64,000 nt of DNA from Meconema thalassinum (GCA_946902985.2 OX336396.1:232700797-232764796), one strand, 5' to 3'; counted from the stretch's first letter, positions 1-11,559 are shown. The notes: generated by a model from the sequence alone, not told the origin. Numbers and translations are program-made.

Positions 1-574
1 AACTTGGCTATGATCGTAGACCTTAATTTCAATGTGTGTATCGGAGTTCAAATTGGTACGTCTGTCTAATTCAATATTTCAGAGTGGAATAATCTGAGTG
101 TCGATCCAAGTTTCCCCTCCTTAATTTATAAAATGGCGTCTTAGCGCGCAAACAATACATGTTCACTTCGTAATTAAACATCCCATCATTGAGCTTTCAC
201 CTTAAAATATAATTTAATCCAATGTGTTTCATTTCAAGTGGCTTCGTATTTCCGTAAACTAATAACTTTTAATTGTTCTATGAAGTAATTTATGATTAGA
301 TCTGCGTCATACGATACTAATTAACTGAATGGGTTAGCCGTGGTCATATGACTTCTATGTTACACGCGTCCAATAGTTGTGACGTATGCCTTGGGTTGGT
401 CCCTGACACGCTTCATAGAGGGTCGTGTGCATCAAAGTCGCTCGGCGGAAGACTCTCTCCCACCTTGTCACACAATTACAAAAAAAAAAAAGTTACTGCA
501 AGCGAAACTTGTCAGGGACATGTAAAAGTGTCGATTCTCAGCGCAATCTAAATCTCATTCAACTTAAATAAAAT
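1..574. other. Unassigned non-coding DNA
   Basis: No gene, terminal repeat or recognisable mobile-element protein is seen here. There is a short poly-A run near 480-491. The stretch ends where the 31-bp inverted repeat of the next element begins. Confidence 0.5.
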
Positions 575-1526
575 AGTCGTCTAGTATCAAAACCGGCCAA
601 GTCACTGAAGGCATATTTTTCAGTATGGATGAAACACCTCTAGAGACAAAGCAATGGTGGTCACAAAAGATTTTATTGCATAGTTATATCCGTAATGGTT
701 TAATATTTAAGTTCTGCTATTTTGAGAAATCTGATTCATAATGAACCCATCTTTTTTGCTAATATTAATTTTGACTTGGCCGGTTTTGTTGCAATTTGTT
801 ATAATTTTAGTCTTTTTTTTTGTAAAACTTTTCTTTTTAAATTCCAAACTCCAGTGAAAAAAGCCAATTAAATTAAAATAAATTGACATTGTAATTACCT
901 GTCTTTATTGCAATAAGAAAGAAAGCATTCTGCTTAAATTGGATAGTAATATATGAAGAAGAACATCAGAAAGCTGAGGAGAGCACAAAATAGGTGTTAT
1001 ATAATTAAAAGTTAGTAGTTCACTTAGATCTTGAACACAGTAAAGGAAAATGAGTCACTTATTAAAATAGAAACAATATACACGTTACACCACACAATAA
1101 TGACAAAATACGAGCACATAGGATACACGATTGCTTTCGGGCCAATGCGGTAAGCCCGCGAATATGGAAGTCAGTGTTGCAAACGAACAAAATACAAATT
1201 ATTGTGACTTCGAAGAGTATACAATATAAGGAACAATGTTGCCTACATTCTTGCATAATCTAACAACGCAAGGTTCCAAACAATAATGCTGCAACATGAA
1301 GATTGCTACTCGTTCTTTGACATGGCCAGTTATGAAAGCACTGCATGCATGACTTGGCCCATTTTGTTGCACGACCAAGAATTCAGTGCTCTATAACATG
1401 AAGACATGGACGAATTTGAAGCTTATTCTTGTTTTTCCTGATAGTGCTATACTTCTACTTCAAATTGATAACCTTAACTCATTTTCGTAAATTTTGTGAC
1501 TTGGCCGGTTTTGATACTAGACGACT
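575..1526. mobile_element. 952-bp element with perfect 31-bp terminal inverted repeats
   Basis: Positions 575-605 are the exact reverse complement of 1496-1526, over 31 bp with no mismatch. The shared inner part reads AAAACCGGCCAAGTCAC at the left end. Related motifs lie inside in the orientation of the right end: GACTTGGCCGGTTTTGTTGC begins at 773 and a diverged version (GACTTGGCCcaTTTTGTTGC) begins at 1351. No transposase frame of useful length is present, so this looks like a non-autonomous DNA transposon (MITE class). No clear target-site duplication is visible (flanks ..aaaat / ctaatg..), so I do not assign a superfamily. The perfection of the terminal repeats suggests either recent insertion or gene-conversion between arms. 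Confidence 0.75.
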
Positions 1527-2845
1527 CTAATGTTAAAAATATCCTTCAACAAGACATCGCATTTCTCTTCACATTAAATGACTTTATAAAACCTTGCAGC
1601 GGGTCCTCAGCTCCTGGCTGCATCTGAATACACGCCTGTAGTGAGGAAAGTATACACGTTTCCTTTAAATTGAAACCTACAATTGTTACGTAAAGACAGG
1701 TTCGATCCTCGTCTCCTGTTCGACATAAGGCTATATAAATACGGGTTCAGTACCATTTGCAATAGTTAGCTTTCTAATGAAATCTACCTAAAATCACACG
1801 TTAATGTAATTGATTCACATTGTTTGTACTTTGTACTTTGTTTGAAAAGGTACATTATTTATACACCTATTGGTGTCATAAAATATTTATAACGAATTCG
1901 AAGGAATTATTGGAAATAGCTAATGCCAAATAAAGTTTGTAGTTACACCGTGTAAAAGATTGTATTTCTCGTGAGACATCTGGGTATTTTTTAAAGATAT
2001 TGAATATTAACCATCTTTGTTTTGAATTTGTTTGCAAATACATGCGCATTTCTGAAGTACACTTTGATAACTGAAACATTGGTTCCTTCTATTTGCTTCA
2101 GTGGGACTGTAGTGGCCCTATTGTGACGTAATAGAGCAGGGAATAAGGGAAGGACTGACAAACGATGATCAAAAAGGACATAAGATTCCATGAATATGGA
2201 AATTGTTGTTCTGAGAGTATGAACATGCCAAAAAGAAACACATATAAAAATGTATCACCTTGTGTGTACGTGAATAATGAAATTGGAGTCAGTTCGCAAT
2301 AAATTGCGATTTACAGTGAATAAAAGTATACAATAATAGGACTATCACATTCCTTGACGTTCACGCCTGCTCTGTCCAAGGTTTCAGGATTGAATCCTGG
2401 CGTAGTCATTTGGCATTTGAGGGTGCGCAAAGACGAGGGAGTCGTGTCAGTAGATTTACTAGCACGATATAGATCCCCTGTTTAACAGAATTAATTATTT
2501 CCGGGTTGAAAATTTGCATAGTTTCAAACCTATTTCAATATTGAACATTGATGTAATTTATTGCTTGAGGTTGAGAATCTGGAGGTGTGAGCAGACCCAT
2601 TATACTGTAAGAAGCGGAGTTAGGTGAATTTCGCGGTGTGTTAATTACCTACTTTAAATTTGAAGAACATTCGAGATTGTTTTGACTAGATTCAATAGGG
2701 TAGGAAATTAATCCCACGATTAGTCCAATTACTGGCATTTGACATAGTGAAGTAGGAAATTCCCACGATGTGTCAAGTTATTACCTTTGACAGGGTATAG
2801 ATGAAAAAAGAGTAAATCCCCCATTGCGCCCAGCCAATATAGGTA
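1527..2845. other. Unassigned DNA with a short dispersed repeat fragment
   Basis: No gene is recognised. Positions about 1757-1794 are essentially identical to 46601-46638 (both contain AATAGTTAGCTTTCTAATGA), which marks a fragment of a dispersed family whose remainder I cannot define. A tRNA T-arm-like string (GGATTGAATCCTGG, about 2387-2400) may be the trace of an old SINE, but no A box was found with it. Confidence 0.4.
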
Positions 2846-4220
2846 TCTTCAGCCTATTTTCATTTTATGGAAAAAAATTGGCTTATGAGATCACCTTTTG
2901 TCCGTGTGTGTGTATGTGTGTGCGTATGTGTGTGTGAATGTGTGTGTATTTGTGTGTGTGTCCCCCTCTAAAAACTTCTAAACGGCTAGAGCGATTTCAA
3001 TGAAACTCGGTAAGGTCATAGCACCATCCCTGCCAACCCCCGCCGTGCCCTTTACATTTTATTACGTCTCACCAATCCAACATGGTGGCTGTGTGAAATA
3101 CTTCACCAGCGTTCAATATCTCCGAAACTATTGCCGGTATCACCCTGAAATTTTGTACGCTGATAGAGGAAACTACTAGAAGTACAAGTATTATACTTTC
3201 AAAACACTGGTAACTAAAAAATCAACATGGCTGCTAAGCGAAGTGGAGACTTTTAAATAGACTTTTCTCGCGATTTAACCATCCAAACGTAATGAAACTT
3301 GGTTAGCAAATGTTCATACTCATTGAAATGCATTAGGATCTAACTTAGTCCAAATGTTTGCATAACCTCAAGATGGAGGCTGTGCGAAATATTTCACCGG
3401 CATTCTATATCTCCGTAACTATTACTGATATCACCCTTAAATTTTGTACGGTGATAAAGGTCCATACCAGATATTTATCTCTGCTACATTCAAAAACCTG
3501 TAAAGTACAAAACGAACATGGCGGCCAAGGGAATTTGAATTATTTAATATACTTTTCCCGCGACTGAACCATCTGAGCGCAGAGAAATATGGTGCAGTAA
3601 ATGTTGATACGTATTTCAATGCACTGGCATCAAATTTACTGTAGTTCAATTATTGTGTACATGTGCGAAATTTTGAAATTAAGTTTTCATTTCTTCTGTC
3701 ATAATCATGCGATGGAGGTGAAAGTTTGAACAATGAACCTACGCAATAATTTTCCTTTAATGGTACATAACACTATGGCCTATACATATAATAATCCAAC
3801 ATGGCGACCATCCGAAATATTTAGACGGATCTCAATATCTACGAATTTTTTACAGCAATCAAACTGAACTACGTTCCATTCATAGAGGCTATGAACATAA
3901 GTTCACCAATAGGACTTTCAATAACCGGGTGAGCACAAATCTAAGATGGCGGCGACGCAAATGATAAATATTTAAATCGACGTTTCTCACGATTTAACCA
4001 TCTGAGTGCAGTGAAACTTAGTATGATAAATGCTTATAAAAATGCTTTTCCACTGGCATCTAATTTATTTCAATTGTTTTCATAACCACAAGATGGCAGC
4101 TGTGGGAAATTTTAAAATATCTTGTGTTTACTTCTTGTGTCCTAATCATGCGATTGAAATTTGGATACTAAACGTACTCAATAATCTTCATGTAATAGTA
4201 CATAACTCTGAGTCCTATAT

Positions 4221-5277
4221 CATCATCATCATCATCATCATCATTTATTGCATGTGACAGGTCATTAAGACCCATAGCAGAAAAAACAAGGATATACAAT
4301 TCTTGATTACAATATAAATAGCAAGCATAACATAATATATAACATTGTACTTCATAACAGGAAGAATGATTTCAGCTTCATAAATAATGGTTGCATCCCT
4401 GGCATCTTCCATACTTGCATCTGGATCTACCTGGTTCAGTGCCAACATAACTCGATCTTTCCATCTCGTTCTTGGTCGACCTCTTGGACGATTTCCCGTT
4501 GGCTGAAAATTGAACACACGGTTCGGGCGAGTACCTTCTGCTCTGATAATGTGTCCTAACCATTGTAATCGTCTTCTCTCTATCTCTCTACTGATGTCTG
4601 CCTTTTTATAACATCGATATAACTCCTCTTTACTCCGTCTTTCCCAACTGTCAGTTTCTGGGCAGTATTATGGGCCATAGATTTTCCGCAGCATTTTTCT
4701 TTCAAATGCACATATACGTTCTTCAAAAGTTCTTGGAGTCGCCCACGTTTCACAACCATACATTAAAACAGGTCGTACTAGGGTCATGTATAGGTGGATC
4801 TTGTTTTCCTGAGATATTAGACGTGACGTGAAAATTCGATTCATGCTATAGGAAACATGAGTAGCGTTGGTGATTCTTTGTCTTATTTCCTTTTCTATTT
4901 CACTTTTGTTTGACAATATTGATCCTAAATATTTGAATGATTCAACTGTCTCAAATTTGTGCATTCCAACGTCGATAGCGATCGGAATATTCTGTCGACG
5001 TGATATAATCATGTATTTTGTTTTCGATTCATTAACCACCAACCCCATTTTCTTTGCTTCCAGTAGGAATCTTGATATATCAGTCGTTACCTGATCCAAA
5101 GTGTTCCCCATGATCACCACATCATCAGCAAATGCAAGAATTATGTCGGATCCGACCATCTCGATTTCCCTATTCCAACCAGTTCCACGTTTAATCTTTT
5201 CCAATGCTATATTGAAAAGGACTGGGGCTAGAGGATCTCCTTGGCTTAGTCCTCTTTGAACGCTAAAGGATTCTGAT
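4221..5277 (-). mobile_element. 5'-truncated RTE-type retrotransposon with 14-bp target duplication
   Basis: The minus-strand element ends in a (TGA/GAT)n tail, seen on the plus strand as ATCATCATC... at 4219-4243. It is bracketed by a 14-bp direct duplication TCTGAGTCCTATAT at 4207-4220 and 5278-5291. Such short tandem 3' tails and variable duplications are typical of RTE-clade elements inserted by target-primed reverse transcription. The 5' truncation point (about 5277) falls just upstream of reverse transcriptase motif B, so endonuclease and the first half of the polymerase are missing. Confidence 0.85.
4245..5277 (-). pseudogene. RTE reverse transcriptase, C-terminal half, one in-frame stop
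   Basis: Reading leftwards from 5277, the frame opens with a motif-B block (GLSQGDPLAPVLFN). Motif C follows as LAFADDVVIM, with the catalytic aspartate pair intact. Next come the thumb-proximal FKYLGSILS block, the RTE-type RPVLMYGCETW block and FERKMLRKIYGP. A TAA at 4668-4670 then interrupts the frame, but the same frame continues beyond it through RRRLQWLGHI and RPRGRPRTRWKDR to the usual RTE C-terminus. Apart from that single stop, the remaining part is open, so the copy is a relatively young but dead fragment. The protein family is clear; the exact RTE subclade (RTE, Proto2 or relative) is not. Confidence 0.85.
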
Positions 5278-5284
5278 TCTGAGT

Positions 5285-5286
<2 letters not shown>

Positions 5287-5320
<34 letters not shown>
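5287..5320. repeat. (TA)n microsatellite
   Basis: A run of TA dinucleotides overlapping the right copy of the RTE target duplication and leading back into HINE copy 1. Equivalent positions in other HINE copies have only a short TATATA, so the tract probably expanded after insertion. Confidence 0.9.
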
Positions 5321-5322
<2 letters not shown>

Positions 5323-5480
5323 AATAAATCGAACATGACAACCAACCTAAATATTAGTCGTTTTTCAATATCTACGAATCTATTACAGCAATGAAACTGA
5401 AATTTTGTATGTTGATTGAGGCAATTAACATATGTAGGATACATGAAAATAGGCTTTAGATCTTCACGGAACTACGTGTT

Positions 5481-5789
5481 ACCTTTAGAATGGATTCCCA
5501 CTGTGGAGATTGATGTTTGACATCACGAATTGATACCTTGTCATCACAAAAATGGTACTGTACTCGTATATCCTTGAAAGATTCAGTCATTTGAAAAGTT
5601 TTGATATTTAGGAAGCGATTGCGACGATTTAGATTTGCTATTTCAAGTTTAAAGTATATTGCGATTTCAAATTTATTTACGGAGATTTTATTGTTTCGTT
5701 TTTCATAAGTTAGATTTTTATTGGAAATGGTTTTCCGAGAGTAATACCGTCAGTACAGTATATTTAATGTAGGCGATCTTTTATGATCT
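5481..5789. other. Unassigned spacer between two HINE copies
   Basis: About 300 bp of AT-rich DNA with no recognised feature between the 3' end of HINE copy 1 and the 5' end of HINE copy 2. Confidence 0.5.
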
Positions 5790-5858
5790 ATTTTTAGCCT
5801 ACTTTTCACATTTTTCAAAAATGAGGAAAAAGTAGACTTATGAGATCGGGCAAATGTG

Positions 5859-5898
<40 letters not shown>

Positions 5899-7216
5899 CT
5901 TCTGTCTGTCTGGCTGGCTGTGTGTGACTATCAACTCCTAAACGGCTGCAGCAATCGAAACAAAATTTGGTAGGAGTAAAGATCTATACCTGAATATCTC
6001 ACGGCCATATTTGAAAATGATGTCAGTGCTACCAACTGCTAAAAAATCGCAATTGAAATTTGAGCTCCATGTTGGATATCTTGGAAAGTATGAATGGGAG
6101 CTATTTCAAAATTGGCACACGTACAGATCAAAATATTTCAGTTTAATTTCCAGGAGGCCAAACATGGCAGTGTTGCCAAAATGATTATAAGCCTCCTGAT
6201 AGGTCCAATTTTTAAATGCATATAACTTCTACACTATCAAGTGGAATTCAACCAAATTTCGTATGTTGTATGTGTACATAACCAGATATGACTGAGCGTA
6301 TTCTTAAGATCTACCAGGGCTGCCAACTGTTAATAAATGCTCCTAATTTATTTTATCCAAATACCAATATATCAGAAAGTATGCAAGCCGACAGCTTTAA
6401 ACTATGCACACGTATAGTACCTGACATTCTATATTAATTTGGTGTAACTTATATACGTCAGTGCTACCAACATGATTCTAAGCCTGCTGACAAGTCCAAC
6501 TTTAAATACATGTAACTTCCATACTATCATTTGTATTTCAACCAAATTTCGTATGTGCTATGTGTACCATAACAGATATGACTATGCGTATTCTAAGGAG
6601 CAACCAGGGCTGCCAACTGTTAATATGTGCTGTCCCTGTTTTTGTTACCCTAATATCAATATATCAGAAAGTATGCAAGCCAATAGCTCTAAACTTTGCA
6701 CACGTATAGTACCTGGCATTCTAGACGAATTTGGAGTAACTAATATACGTCAGTGCTGCCAACATGATTCTAAGCCTGCTGATAGGTCCAATTTTAAAAT
6801 GCATGTAACTTCTATACTAACTAATGGATTTCATTCAAAATTGGCACAACAATAGATCATATTATTTCAGATTATTTCCGACCAATACATGCATAACATT
6901 ATTGCCAACATGATTTTACGCGCGCTGTTAGATCCAATGTTTAACTGCATGTAACGTCCATGCTATCCAGTGGACTTCAACCAAATTTTGTATTTAGTAC
7001 CGTAAGAGACGGAACTAAGAATATATTCAGTCATCAGGGCTGCCAACTGTAGTGCTCTATTAGGATACATTATGCCAGGTATACAGTATTTCGAACTAAT
7101 TGGAAATTTCGATATTAGCAACTTAATTTCGTCATTATTCTAGATAGGTTCATATTCAGTAGAATAATCATTGGCATGAAAAGTAGGCTGTATAGTTCTT
7201 CACGGAACTTCTTGTT
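5790..7216 (+). mobile_element. HINE copy 2, (TCTG)n subfamily, apparently full length
   Basis: The 5' end TTTTTAGCCTACTTTTCACA begins at 5791 and folds back onto AAAAAGTAGACTTATGAG about 15 bp later. A (TCTG)n tract follows at about 5858-5920. The 3' end has TGAAAAGTAGGCT at 7178-7189, complementary to the 5' end, then AGTTCTTCACGGAACT (stem AGTTC/GAACT) and the terminal CTTGTT at 7211-7216. The core differs from copy 1, but it is also built of repeats. Equivalent segments around TAACTTC recur near 6220, 6510, 6803 and 6949, i.e. spacings of about 290, 293 and 146 bp. A close sister copy lies at 38266-39732. No coding capacity is seen. Confidence 0.75.
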
Positions 7217-7889
7217 AAGATCTGAATTAAGTTATATTGTGGATAACTTGTTATCAGATCTCGTTGTGAATATTTATTTAACATAACCTGTCATAAATAA
7301 TTAGTCCTAAACTCCAAATTGATGGGAGAAGAAACAAACACCGACATCCATTGGTCACAACCGGAAGCAGACAGTTATATTCAGAAAAAAGCATTAGACT
7401 TGTACGGTATACAAACACAAAAGAACGCTGAGAATTACAAAACAAAGAAATACACTATGAGAATTTGTGAATGCAAATTCACGTGGATGTCCCGAATAAG
7501 ACCATGCTTTTAATAAGGCCACAGATCGTTTTCTCAAGAAGTTCAAAGAAAAAGTTACAGATGTCAGCACCTCCTTGACACTCGATATCAGCGCGTTTAC
7601 TGGTGTCAGTTTCAACTTCGTGCGATCATCCACGGCCGACTGAATACGAGCTGAGCGCATTCAGTCGGCCGTGGATCATCCGGTCACCGCCATTTAGAGT
7701 GTGGTGTTTGTGGGTGCTGGTTAATCTTATATTCAGGTTGCACATTTTTCACAGCTGTTGCGGTAAGTACTTCTGAAATATTATTGTTAAATGTCTTCGT
7801 ACTCCACATGTAATGTTCGTTATATCCACGATGTCATGTTTCTTAAATCTTCACTGAATAAACTGCTATAATAGGATAATTGTTCAAAA
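7217..7889. other. Unassigned DNA, contains a perfect hairpin
   Basis: No recognised gene. Strings such as 'cgaataagacca' and 'aataaggccac' near 7493-7523 resemble the ends of the pogo/Tigger-like pieces at 7.9 and 13.0-13.2 kb, but no complete element is visible. A perfect hairpin is listed separately. Confidence 0.4.
7628..7676. other. Perfect 18-bp inverted repeat (stem-loop)
   Basis: ATCCACGGCCGACTGAAT (7628-7645) is followed after a 13-nt loop by its exact reverse complement at 7659-7676. It is GC-rich compared with its surroundings. The function is unknown. It could be the fused ends of a lost element, a fold-back artefact of replication, or an RNA hairpin; part of the arm resembles 'cacggcctactgaatt' in the long SINE near 11.79 kb. 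Confidence 0.8.
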
Positions 7890-8077
7890 GTAATGAGTCC
7901 CCAATAAGGCCATGGGTGGCCTTGGTAGGGGCATCTCAACTTAAGGATGCTTTAAAACATTAAACTACATCAGAACTTCTTTTTCATCAATATCTTGCTT
8001 TATTAATACTATAAGGAGTATTTAAATTAAAATGCATAATAACTTAAGTTCTTTTTTGTTCTTGTTTATTTGCAGTT

Positions 8078-8424
8078 ATGGCTTCCATACAATCAAAACT
8101 TAAGGGAGCCTCTTGGACAGGCGAACAATTGCAATCAGCTATATCAGCTGTCCACGGCGGCATGTCAGAGGAAAGTAAAGAAAACCCTGTGCCAACCCAT
8201 CAATTCACGGGCTCAAAAAATTGTGAAGGCTCTATTTAAAGATAAAGAGTCAGCAGCAAAGCCAAAACCTACGAGGAAAAGGACGGCTCAGAAGGCACAA
8301 AACACAGAAGAAAGAAGTTCTATCAACGATCTGTCTCGACCTAGAATCAGTGGAATTCAGCAACGCAAACAACATACTTCTTCTAATACTACCCTACCAG
8401 GGAATTGTTACCGCTAGACGGAGA
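8078..8424 (+). pseudogene. Pogo/Tigger-like transposase fragment (N-terminal HTH start)
   Basis: An ATG at 8078 opens a 53-codon frame starting MASIQSKLKGASWTGEQLQ and continuing with a SAISAVHGG-like segment. The W..EQL..AI..V..G pattern matches the first helix region of CENP-B/pogo-type DNA-binding domains. The frame ends at TAA 8237-8239. A different frame then continues to 8424 with a basic linker (KPTRKRTAQKAQNTEE), as if the catalytic DDE core had been deleted. Directly upstream is a good 3' splice-site-like string (TTCTTGTTTATTTGCAG, ending 8075). About 180 bp upstream lies 'ccccaataaggccatggg', similar to end sequences at 12.98 and 13.18 kb. Family assignment is tentative because only about 25 residues are diagnostic. 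Confidence 0.4.
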
Positions 8425-11400
8425 GCGCAACTATTGTGTTTACTGTGCCCAATTAGACACGGTTGACTGGCATCGAACCGAGGTCTTTATCACAAAGAAG
8501 ACCAGGCCCATGATTCTGCGCAGAATCGAATCATTGATCTCTGAGGGGGAACAGCCATAGTGAACCCGAGGAACAATGAGTTATAACTGCATATAATTAT
8601 AACAGCATGATTTCACGGCCAGAACGGGAATATTATAGCTTTAAAGGTGGATTATTGCAGAAAATACAAGCCTATGTACGTTTAAGATGCTAGAGCTCAA
8701 GAAAGCGAGCCAGCTTGACATTTTGACAAAGCGAAGTTGAAAGTGGGCAGAGTAGACGTGGCGCCTACGCACTACTTTCGGCGTGGCTGGAGGGTGAAGG
8801 CCATGATTAACGTCTAAGAAAATCCCCCTTCAACAAGGCGAAACAGTGGAGTGGGGTTGGTCGCCCACAGAAATTAATTAATTACGGCCAAATGGAGCAA
8901 TGAATTGAGATGAAACTTACACCCAGATGCATGTATTCTAGGAAAGATAATTTAGGTGTGTTCTCACGCCAAAATTAAAGCCTGCATCTATAAAGGAACC
9001 TATGCACAGACATAATCCGCTACAGAGTCAGGATTTGTAAAGGATCCCGAGGGGAAAAACCGGGGTAGCATCATGACGCCGTGGAAGGAAGCAATTAATT
9101 ATAATTAATTGGCCGAAGCGATTGCCTGGACGCGAGTGAATTTGGGACCTCCATCAATAGACGAACAAGGATCATACTTCACTTTGTCTGAAAATATATT
9201 ATCTTTAGAAGAGATTCGCTCCTGTAAATTCAGTGAACTATTTTTCATCAGGAAGCTTTATATGGGAGAAGCTGGAGCAGGGGAGTCAGTTCGTCTTGAC
9301 TCAACTCGTGTGGTGACACGCTGTCGGATCACGTAAGAAAGTGCGCGGAATTTACAAAGTATTGACGCTCAAATATACTAGCGGTGAACAATGAAAGGCG
9401 CATCATGCAGCTTAATAACAGTAATTCTGCATCATATAATAATTAGTCTACAGCAGACGTATAAGCGACTGTATGCGCGAGTATAGAATCAGTACAGCGT
9501 AGAGATAATTTAGGATGATGTTTACAGACAATGGACATAACCACAGGAAGTGTTATCATGGGTAAAATAACATATTACTGTAATGAACACTACAGTTACG
9601 GGAACCTGGGAGGCATCACATATAGTCGTGACCTAGGATTGAACAACTTTGAAGTAGAGGAGACATAAACTGTAGGTGACGGGAGACGGACACACACACG
9701 CAAGATAGACTTTCAAGGAGACCAGCGGTTGTCAGGAGTTAGCTGCATCGCATCTCTGAGGTCAGGCGATAGTGGAAATCCGATCAAGGATCCGTGTGTG
9801 AAAATTGTGCGAGAATTATGTATAAAGTTATATTACAGTGATCTTAAAAGTGTTTATGTTTATATGGTAAAAGAATGTGTATTGTATCAAAGTGAAAATG
9901 CCAGTAGTGAAAAATATAATTACCATGTGTAAAGTTTATGCAATGTGTCGTGTGAAAAATATCATGATGGCTTAAAACAAGCATCATGGCAGGCGAGTGG
10001 CTGGCATGCTGGACCAACCCAGCTAAAATGAAAGTGAGTACAAATTTAATATGTTGATATGATTTAATAGCTCACCATACAACGAAGCAATCCCTCAAAG
10101 TTTAAGAATTAACAGTCATTGGTGTACGAGATCACATCCCTCGTATTTTGGTAAAATATGGCTTTGAGGATGACATGCTTACGGCCAGTTAGGCGTAAGA
10201 CATTGATGAAAGTAACGGTAACGTTAAATAATAATAATAATAATAATCTGTGGTCGGTAACAATAATAAATATATAAATCGGCATGTCAGGCCTATAGTA
10301 CGTGCAAAGTGTGTCATATCTAGCGTAAAAATACTGTGTTATTGTAAAAAGTAAGAAAGAAAGTTAAATATCGAGATAAAGAGAGCTTTTCAGTGTCATT
10401 GAAATGTTAAACAAATGTTTTATTATGGTATATTCTACAGGGTTGTATTTGAGAGCCATTAAGATAGTTAATGTATGCCAGTAAATTTATACTTGTTTTG
10501 GAGCTACGTAGAACTTTGGCTTATGAGGAAATGTATAGAGGACATGAGTGCTTTAAGAATTGAGTCATCTGTAAGAAATATTGTTTGAGCCGCGATCAGC
10601 GAGCATGTAACGTAGAATCAAGAGATTTATGTCAATAAGTTGCGGGGATCATCCGAAAATAGTTTGCGCGTTGTCGAATCTAGTCGGCTAAATCTTCGAC
10701 GATATAGTAATGCCTTAGAGCATACATGTGTATTCGCAACAGAGTTGGACAGAGTCTGCCTGTATCCACTGTTCGCAGAGTCTTCGCCACCAGGGATAAC
10801 TGCTAGAGACCCTAGGTAGGCCGATATGTTAATTGATCTGCCCTTAGAGGTATGACTAATGGTTCTTCGTGTAGGAAACGTCGATTTCCTCTTGTTATAT
10901 GCATGCCGTCCAGTGAGATAGCAATGAAACTCACCTGAGACGCGCGCAAAAGCCACTGATGTCGACCACAGAATGGCAAAGCTATTTCGTGATCCATCCC
11001 TTGCCTTGAATAGTAATTAGGAGCCGAGATGAGCCCATTAAATACTCTAGATGTAGGTATTAAATTATTAGATTGACTCAATTCGTAAGGACACGACCCA
11101 TTCAGGGTACCTCTAGCTGCACCATTGAGTGAACACATGACCGTGCGGGGAGTCAGGCGGGTAGCAGGTATAGTCCACTAACCCGGCAGCCATCTTGCCG
11201 AGGACGGCCCATGACTAATCTATTGTTCGCACGAAAGGAAGTCAATAGACCTGATCCTTTTATTTTAAGATTGTAGTGGGACACTGAAGAATCTCGATAT
11301 TTCGAAAAGTAATTAAGATGTGCTTGATATGATGGTGTCAATTGAATTAGATGCACTATTTCCATACACATGCAATGTTGGAATGAAGTAATCGGTTAAC

Positions 11401-11559
11401 ATTTGGCCCAGTTATTCCCTGAGGAGAGATTAACTGCACCAAATAAATAGAAGCATTTTGTAAAGAGTATTTACCCAGTTCACACTAATTTATTCATACG
11501 GGTAGCGTAATTTGAATGAGATGACACGTTTGTAACGATAATGTTTTGACCAGACCCAG
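8425..11559. other. Unassigned DNA, no recognised gene
   Basis: Nothing is recognised with confidence in this 3.1 kb. It holds a short (AAT)n tract at 10227-10248. A segment around 9.8-10.05 kb is distantly reminiscent of segments at 26.1-26.3 and 30.0-30.25 kb, which suggests an old dispersed repeat. Two overlapping minus-strand frames of about 108 codons (10627-11138) match no family I know and are probably spurious. Confidence 0.4.
10227..10248. repeat. (AAT)n microsatellite
   Basis: Seven or so ATA/AAT trinucleotide repeats in otherwise unassigned DNA. Confidence 0.9.

Larger units (their letters stand above)
2846..5480 (+). mobile_element. HINE copy 1 (Helentron/DINE-like non-autonomous element), split by an RTE
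   Basis: The family is defined by its ends. The 5' end is AGCCTATTTTCA, then a self-complementary stretch (..TTTTatggAAAAAAAttgg), then 'cttatgagatcaccttttgt' and a variable (GT)n tract at about 2905-2962. The 3' end (5446-5480) carries TGAAAATAGGCT, the inverted counterpart of the 5' end, followed by a stem-loop-like TCTTCACGGAACT and a terminal CGTGTT. Established knowledge: DINE-1/HINE elements have sub-terminal inverted repeats, a microsatellite after the 5' block, central tandem repeats of about 150 bp, and a 3' stem-loop. This copy fits that plan but has no RepHel protein, so the class is an inference. Central tandem units carry boxes with ATGG at 3082, 3237, 3373, 3518, 3801, 3946 and 4093. 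A 5'-truncated RTE (4221-5277) interrupts it, and the HINE sequence resumes at 5292. Confidence 0.7.

Noticed and set aside
348..551. 67-codon frame near the left edge
   Set aside because: Contains a lysine run from poly-A and no domain; expected by chance.
10627..11138. Two overlapping minus-strand frames of about 108 codons
   Set aside because: Overlapping frames with no known motif and no start, splice or codon-use signal that favours either.
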